Source of the DNA: Saccoglossus kowalevskii | Lineage: Eukaryota; Hemichordata; Enteropneusta; Harrimaniidae | DNA length: 21,853 nt | Reading direction: 5' to 3' | Assembly (NCBI RefSeq): GCF_000003605.2 | Contig: NW_003139336.1 | Coordinates: 1 to 21,853 of the forward strand | Part shown: in pieces, positions 17,075 through 21,853 of the stretch | How the letters are laid out: the number at the start of each line of letters is the position of its first letter | Position numbering within the stretch: position 1 is the stretch's first letter | Notes under the pieces: model-generated | The model's input: the letters and a program-made list of their open reading frames with translations, nothing else | Told to the model about the DNA's origin: nothing | Databases searched by the model: none | Program-made: the position numbers and the translations under genes

Positions 17075-19820
17075 CTAATAACCCGCTTGTTGCACTTTCT
17101 TGATACTGAGCAGAAAGTACTAGACAATTCGTTTCATGCAATACAATTCCCCTGTACAACCTTATTGAGGGGTGCTGGCTCACCCTGAAGCCGATTCTCA
17201 GTCCCTCGAAGTCCCCATCTTATTATATCTATGTACAGGGTCATTTCTAAATGCATCTTTGAATTATGTCTACTTTCTGCTTGGACTTACAGCTTTTTAT
17301 TACTGCTGTCTTCTCAGTGCTTTTGTTGTGATGTTTTTTTTTGTTTTTTTTTGACCATATCAGGGCTAAGATGGAACACTTGAATAGCCAGGTACTGTGG
17401 GTGGTAGGACATTGTCATATGAACAATATTTCCAGTATTTTGGTCTCAGTCTGACGCTTGCTGGCGGATAACACTACTTACTTGCCTAATCAAGTGTAAC
17501 ATCTTAACAAAAAAAAAGTGAAAAAATGGGAAAAAATCTGGGGAGGGTATTCTTACTCAGTCTCCTGACTTGTGTTGTTTGAAGTGTGAAATGTCTTTTA
17601 ACTTCTTCCTGGAGTCGTCCCATTCCACTATAATCTAATTACATCTTTAAAGTGTACTGTAACATAATTGACGGTAAAACTTGACCCCTGACCTCTCGGT
17701 GTAAATGATCAATTATTGAAACTACCATAATGACACAAATGGGGACCCAAGGAAAATAGCGTTTGCAACATGGTGTATAAAAAATAACAATTCATTTCAT
17801 GTTTAGAGGTCACAGTTCAAGGGGTCATTCAAGGTAACTTGTGCCACATGTAAGTCTTAAAATGTGTACAGAAAAGCAGTTCTGCATTGAGAGTTCAAAG
17901 TTGACAGTTCAAAGTTCAAGAGATTATTACATGTGATTCAGTGTTGTTACCTATTGTACAGTGATGGAATTCTCTCTTTATTAGAATAAGGTCATAGGTC
18001 ACTAAACTAGGCTGCCTAAGTTAAAATAAAACATAGTAAGCAAAACATAAAAAAAAAAAGCTTTTGGTGGCAAATTTGGCTTTCTTAGGCATGTAGTCAG
18101 GGTTAGTTGGATTCGACAACTCGTGTAGTTTGACTTTTATTTTTAATTGGTTGCTTGCTATTTCTTTTCTCCTCTGTATAATCTATGAGTTTCTGCATTC
18201 ATTGTATCTGTTTTTTTCCATTTGATACACTGAAGTCAGTTCAGTATTGTAAAAAAAACACCAACCTTTTGTTCTTTTTATCCTTTACCAAGTTGTTGAA
18301 ACATCATTCCTCCCTTGTCCATATTGCCACCATACCATATGCTCCATCCCATCTTACCAGAATCAATCACTGCTCTATATACCTGTAATGCTTTTGCGTC
18401 TCCATGCTATTGCTCCCCGTCTCCCCCATGATCTTCTCCTCCCCCTTCCTCTATTTTGTGTGCAGTGTATATGTAATTTATATCCTTTTGTTGAATAAAA
18501 GTGACTCAGTTCGGAATGTTTCCATACCCTCTATCTTTTGCTTCTGGGTTCGTTTTTTCTGCATGTCTATTTTTCTTGCACTTACATGTACACACACAGC
18601 TTTCTTCTATCTTGAAACGTCTATGGTGATCTGATTACAGTGACTTCTAATCTGAGATTCACAACTTTTCTTGTATGGTTTTCTTGATTCTATTTGTCTG
18701 TTACTACTTTGCCTGAAGCTGTCAGCGCTTTGCATTATTGGTTTGCTAGTTCCTGCATGGATTATGCATTACTTTGCATGTTTGTTGTCACTTCCCTCCT
18801 TTCCTTGCTTGTTTCATTTCATTCATGCACTAATCACAATCTCCCCATGTGTATCAGTTGTCAGTTCTAGTCAGTTACCAAGTCTCATTAATATTTCCAT
18901 AATCATAAATAATCCTTAAAAAAAAAAATTACCGTTTTTATATCTAACATTTTGATGTGTGTTTACCCTGACACCCCTAATTCCTCCATAGTGGAATGAC
19001 CCATCGAGCCTGAATGATGGGGGTATTCCAAAACTGCTTGGAATGGGGGTTATGCTGTGTTGTACTAATAATTAGCTGTATTTCCTACTGTGAGGATTGT
19101 AATCATTGTTTGTAGTTTTCTATGTTGAGGGTGCTCTACTTCCTGAATCCAGAATGAGGCTTGCTGGCACATTATTAACCTAGTAATCTCATTGGATTCT
19201 GAAGGACGAATTACATTCCTTGCATTTTAAGAAGCAGGTGTTCAAGGCTATTGGATTGCTGGTCGTGCCTTACTTTGAAATCTGGAAGCAGAGTGCCCCC
19301 AAATATAGGAATTAGTTATAAAATAACTTGATTGATTACATTCAGAGCTTCATCCACCTCTGGATGTGTTGGCATCTGTTTGTCTGTCTTGGTATAAATA
19401 GTGCTATGTGTGTGGATTCCATAAAACGATGATTGTTGCTATTAACAGCATGAATTAACTTTTGTGACAGCAGAATCATAAAACACCATGTTGATGTTGT
19501 AATCTGGAAAAAGAATATGAACGCATTATTACTCATTGCATAAATTAGAACCAATTCTGACCAATCCAACTGCATACAGTTGCAACAGAGCTTAAATGGT
19601 TTTCTGAGTTAACCCAGTTTAAAAAAAATCATTGAAATGAGCAATCACTTTCAGGATCACTGAATTTTGAAAACCATAGTTACCCTGTTTGAATGCCCAC
19701 TGTATGTGCAGTGTGTTATACCAACTGAGTAGACTAAGAAAAGAATTATGTCACACATTGATGTAAAGTAATCATTAACTTAGACATTCTGAAAAACTTG
19801 TGTTTACTGTATGGGACTTG
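17075..19820 (+). other. Putative 3' UTR of the short isoform, or next intron
   Basis: No coding exon is recognisable. If the TAG at 17072 is used, this is 3' UTR followed by flank; AATAAA occurs at 18025-18030 and 18494-18499. A third AGTTCAAAGTTCA lies at 17906-17918. Frames at 17172, 18185, 18404 and 18671 are hydrophobic T-rich chance frames. The MYPT coiled-coil/leucine-zipper exons are not found here. Confidence 0.5.
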
Positions 19821-19828
19821 TATTAAAG

Positions 19829-19957
19829 CAGAAGTCGTCAACCTGCGCACACATGGGAATTGAGTCCCAAGTGACGATAACAACACATGTAGACGCTTGT
19901 TTGTGAACAATGACGCGCTATGGCCATCTGACGCATGCGCAAGTGACGACTCCCCCA
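19829..19957. mobile_element. ~130-bp inverted-repeat element, hAT-like or piggyBac-like MITE
   Basis: AGTCGTCAACCTGCGCA at 19833-19849 is mirrored by TGCGCAAGTGACGACT at 19936-19951 with one mismatch and one gap. It is an island of higher G+C than its flanks. The left end CAGAAGTCGTCAACCTGCG resembles the CAGGGGTCGGCAACC terminus of some hAT elements I recall. TTAA also occurs on both sides (19823-19826, 19960-19963), so the superfamily is undecided. A minus-strand 89-aa frame crosses it and is not a gene. Confidence 0.45.
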
Positions 19958-19963
19958 CTTTAA

Positions 19964-21853
19964 ACACTATGCAGAGTGAAGACTGACTCTGTAAAATGTT
20001 GTACTCCCAAAGCATCTATAGGGTTTAATTAAGTTTTGGCATATTTATATTATATAAAATATTTGATGGTCTGGGTATGCATGCATTGAGGGAGAATGAG
20101 AATTCTTCAGGATTCTGCGATTCGAATTACTGCATCTGGTAGTAACAGAAACAATTTTTTGTCATTCAATGTGTGTTGGGATGAAAAACCAAAATGAACA
20201 CTAGCTTCAAATGTGCCAAATAGTATTGAAATTTGACTATTATATATTACCCACAATTGGCTTATATTCAGACCATCAAATATGGTTAACATTTTCCAAG
20301 ACCTCAATGCTCTATGAACAGAGTTCAGCTGTGAAGTACAATATAATCACACTACATCTAATCAGTCTCAGTGATTCTGCTTTCTACACTTGCCAAAGAA
20401 GAAGAAAGGCTTTCGTGTGTCTGTCTAAAAACAACTGACATTTTTTGTCCTAAAAATCACTTATTGTATTTTGTTGACAAGTTTGTCGCAGTGAACATTT
20501 CACTTTGGACCTTTAAGACAGCAAGATTTAAAGAAGTCTTAAAAAAGCTGTTCTGATTTGTCATGTCAAGAAAATTGACAGTGATGAAAATTTAATGATT
20601 TACATTATCTACATTCAAGTCTGTATAACCCACCAAAATATCGCCAGTTTATAAAAAACGCTACCTCAGCTAAATTATTAAAGACAATGTACGAGTTAAA
20701 AATGAATGTATTAGTGTTTCTTAATCCATGTTTACCAAGTCAGTTACCATGGTTAAGCTAAATTAACTAATGCATGATATGTACAATGACGCGAGGTATA
20801 TTTATGATATTTGTTTGTTTGCAAATTCATTTTTCAAATGTTTACAAATGCATAGCGTGAACATCCTAATATTTTATCCTATTCTCACGAGCAAATATCC
20901 AGGCAATTTCACCTCCTGGCAATCAAAACCAATGAGAACAGCAGTTGTAAACTCTTAAAAAACTTTTGGGCAAATTAACTTCTGAACATGTGCAACATGT
21001 ATAAATGTTGTTGTTCAGGATTACCTCATAGTTGAGTTTGTGCTACGTTCTTGACTTTAGTCGTCTTCACCAGCTCTTCAATCGGTGCAGCTTATACTTT
21101 TATTTACACCCACACCATTAAATTATGGCAACTTTTGCTTGACATACCATTGAACACAATTTAGTGAGAGATTGAATCTGTCAGTATTTTATCATCAATT
21201 GATGTATCTTTGGATCATCTTCCTCAATGGCAATGGCATGTGCTAGGTGACTGTAAATCACTCTGATCATCTGATGCAATCCACTAAAACATTGCTGTAC
21301 AACAAGTGTTACTGTAAAATTAGTTTTATGATGGAGCTCTTGAAGTTAGTGAGGATTGATCTTTTATGACATTGCCGCCCTGCCCTACTTATGGTTTTAT
21401 GAGAAGTGTCTGTGAACCCATTACTGGTATCAATTTTATGCTTCAAAACACACTATTCATATAAAAACTAGAACCAAAGCAGTCTAACAAGTATTTAAAA
21501 CTAGGTCAGTAGTGATGTCTATCTTATTGAAAACCGAAAACTAAGTATTGTCAATGCCAACAAGTGAAAACTGTACAAGATAATAAAAACTTTACTGACG
21601 TTATTAAAAATTATAATCTAAAATCTATAATATTATTATCATCTTGTTTAAATTTGAATTTACATTTTCCAGTTGACCGAAATGTTTTGTATAAAATTAA
21701 TTGAAATGCAGTCAGTGAAAATTATTAAATTTTAAAAATGTCACTCACTAAGGTCTAAAAGTCGCACTGGCTTTCCCAAGTTTATTCTCGCACTGAACTC
21801 CATCGAATTTGGGTAATGGTATACAACTGTCACTCGCTGGGTTCAAAAGTCAA
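19964..21853. other. AT-rich sequence with no recognised gene
   Basis: Several short frames (20107-20307 minus, 20211-20438, 20371-20556, 20770-20958) overlap one another on both strands and show no domain, splice context or codon signal. A possible tandem repeat begins at 21740 and runs out of the window. Confidence 0.55.
21740..21853 (+). repeat. Start of a possible ~89-bp tandem repeat, cut by window end
   Basis: GTCACTCACTAAGGTCTAAA at 21740 and GTCACTCGCTGGGTTCAAA at 21829 are related and both lead into AAGTC. Only one full period and the start of a second are visible. Confidence 0.35.

Noticed and set aside
18020-18500. AATAAA hexamers as definite polyadenylation sites
   Set aside because: AATAAA is frequent by chance in this AT-rich DNA and no clear downstream GU-rich element stands out. 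They are mentioned only as possibilities for the short isoform.
19746-20015. 89-codon minus-strand frame as a neighbouring gene
   Set aside because: It spans the inverted-repeat island and its flanks with no recognisable domain or splice support.

Overview
This is eukaryotic, and almost certainly invertebrate animal, genomic DNA. It is AT-rich, with short exons, consensus GT..AG introns of 0.2-3.4 kb, large intronic minisatellites and several small inverted-repeat elements. No bacterial-type genes, rRNA, tRNA or CRISPR were seen. The dispersed element at 7180-8060 resembles repeats I recall from mollusc and other marine invertebrate genomes. A lophotrochozoan or an invertebrate deuterostome is therefore likely, but the phylum cannot be fixed from this window.

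One gene dominates the window, on the + strand: a myosin phosphatase targeting subunit (MYPT1 / PPP1R12A family). Seven consecutive exons (4813-4896, 6081-6251, 6447-6481, 8967-9284, 10263-10359, 13741-13797, 14781-14855), plus a second copy of the last (16811 onward), join without a phase error. They spell the middle of the protein in the same order as vertebrate MYPT1: an acidic Ser/Asp tract, an SWRxGRKT block, an RSASxP motif, a YTRRRW motif, an SYMTP block, and the Rho-kinase inhibitory site RRSTQ-GVT. The N-terminal PP1-docking and ankyrin exons should lie left of the window. The usual C-terminal coiled coil / leucine zipper is not visible here.

Layout: 1-1275, a 28-bp minisatellite with two sequence subfamilies. 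1276-4812, intronic DNA with a possible 30-nt exon and a cluster of octamer-like motifs. 4813-6481, the first three confident exons. 6482-8966, an intron carrying a hairpin-capped repeat element and a 473-bp TTAA-flanked MITE-like element. 8967-9284, an exon encoding a long ER/K helix. 10263-13797, two exons separated by a 3 kb, 51-bp-unit minisatellite that sits in the intron splitting the Rho-kinase site. 14781-17074, a duplicated 75-nt exon whose downstream copy can read on into a Ser/Tyr/Arg-rich tail with its own stop. 17075-21853, no convincing exon; either 3' UTR of a short isoform or a further intron.

The best candidates for something undescribed are the tandem exon pair with unequal downstream fates (ordinary cassette versus alternative C-terminus), the ER/K helix placed between conserved MYPT motifs, and the very large higher-order minisatellite in the intron that interrupts the codons of the enzyme's main regulatory phosphosite.
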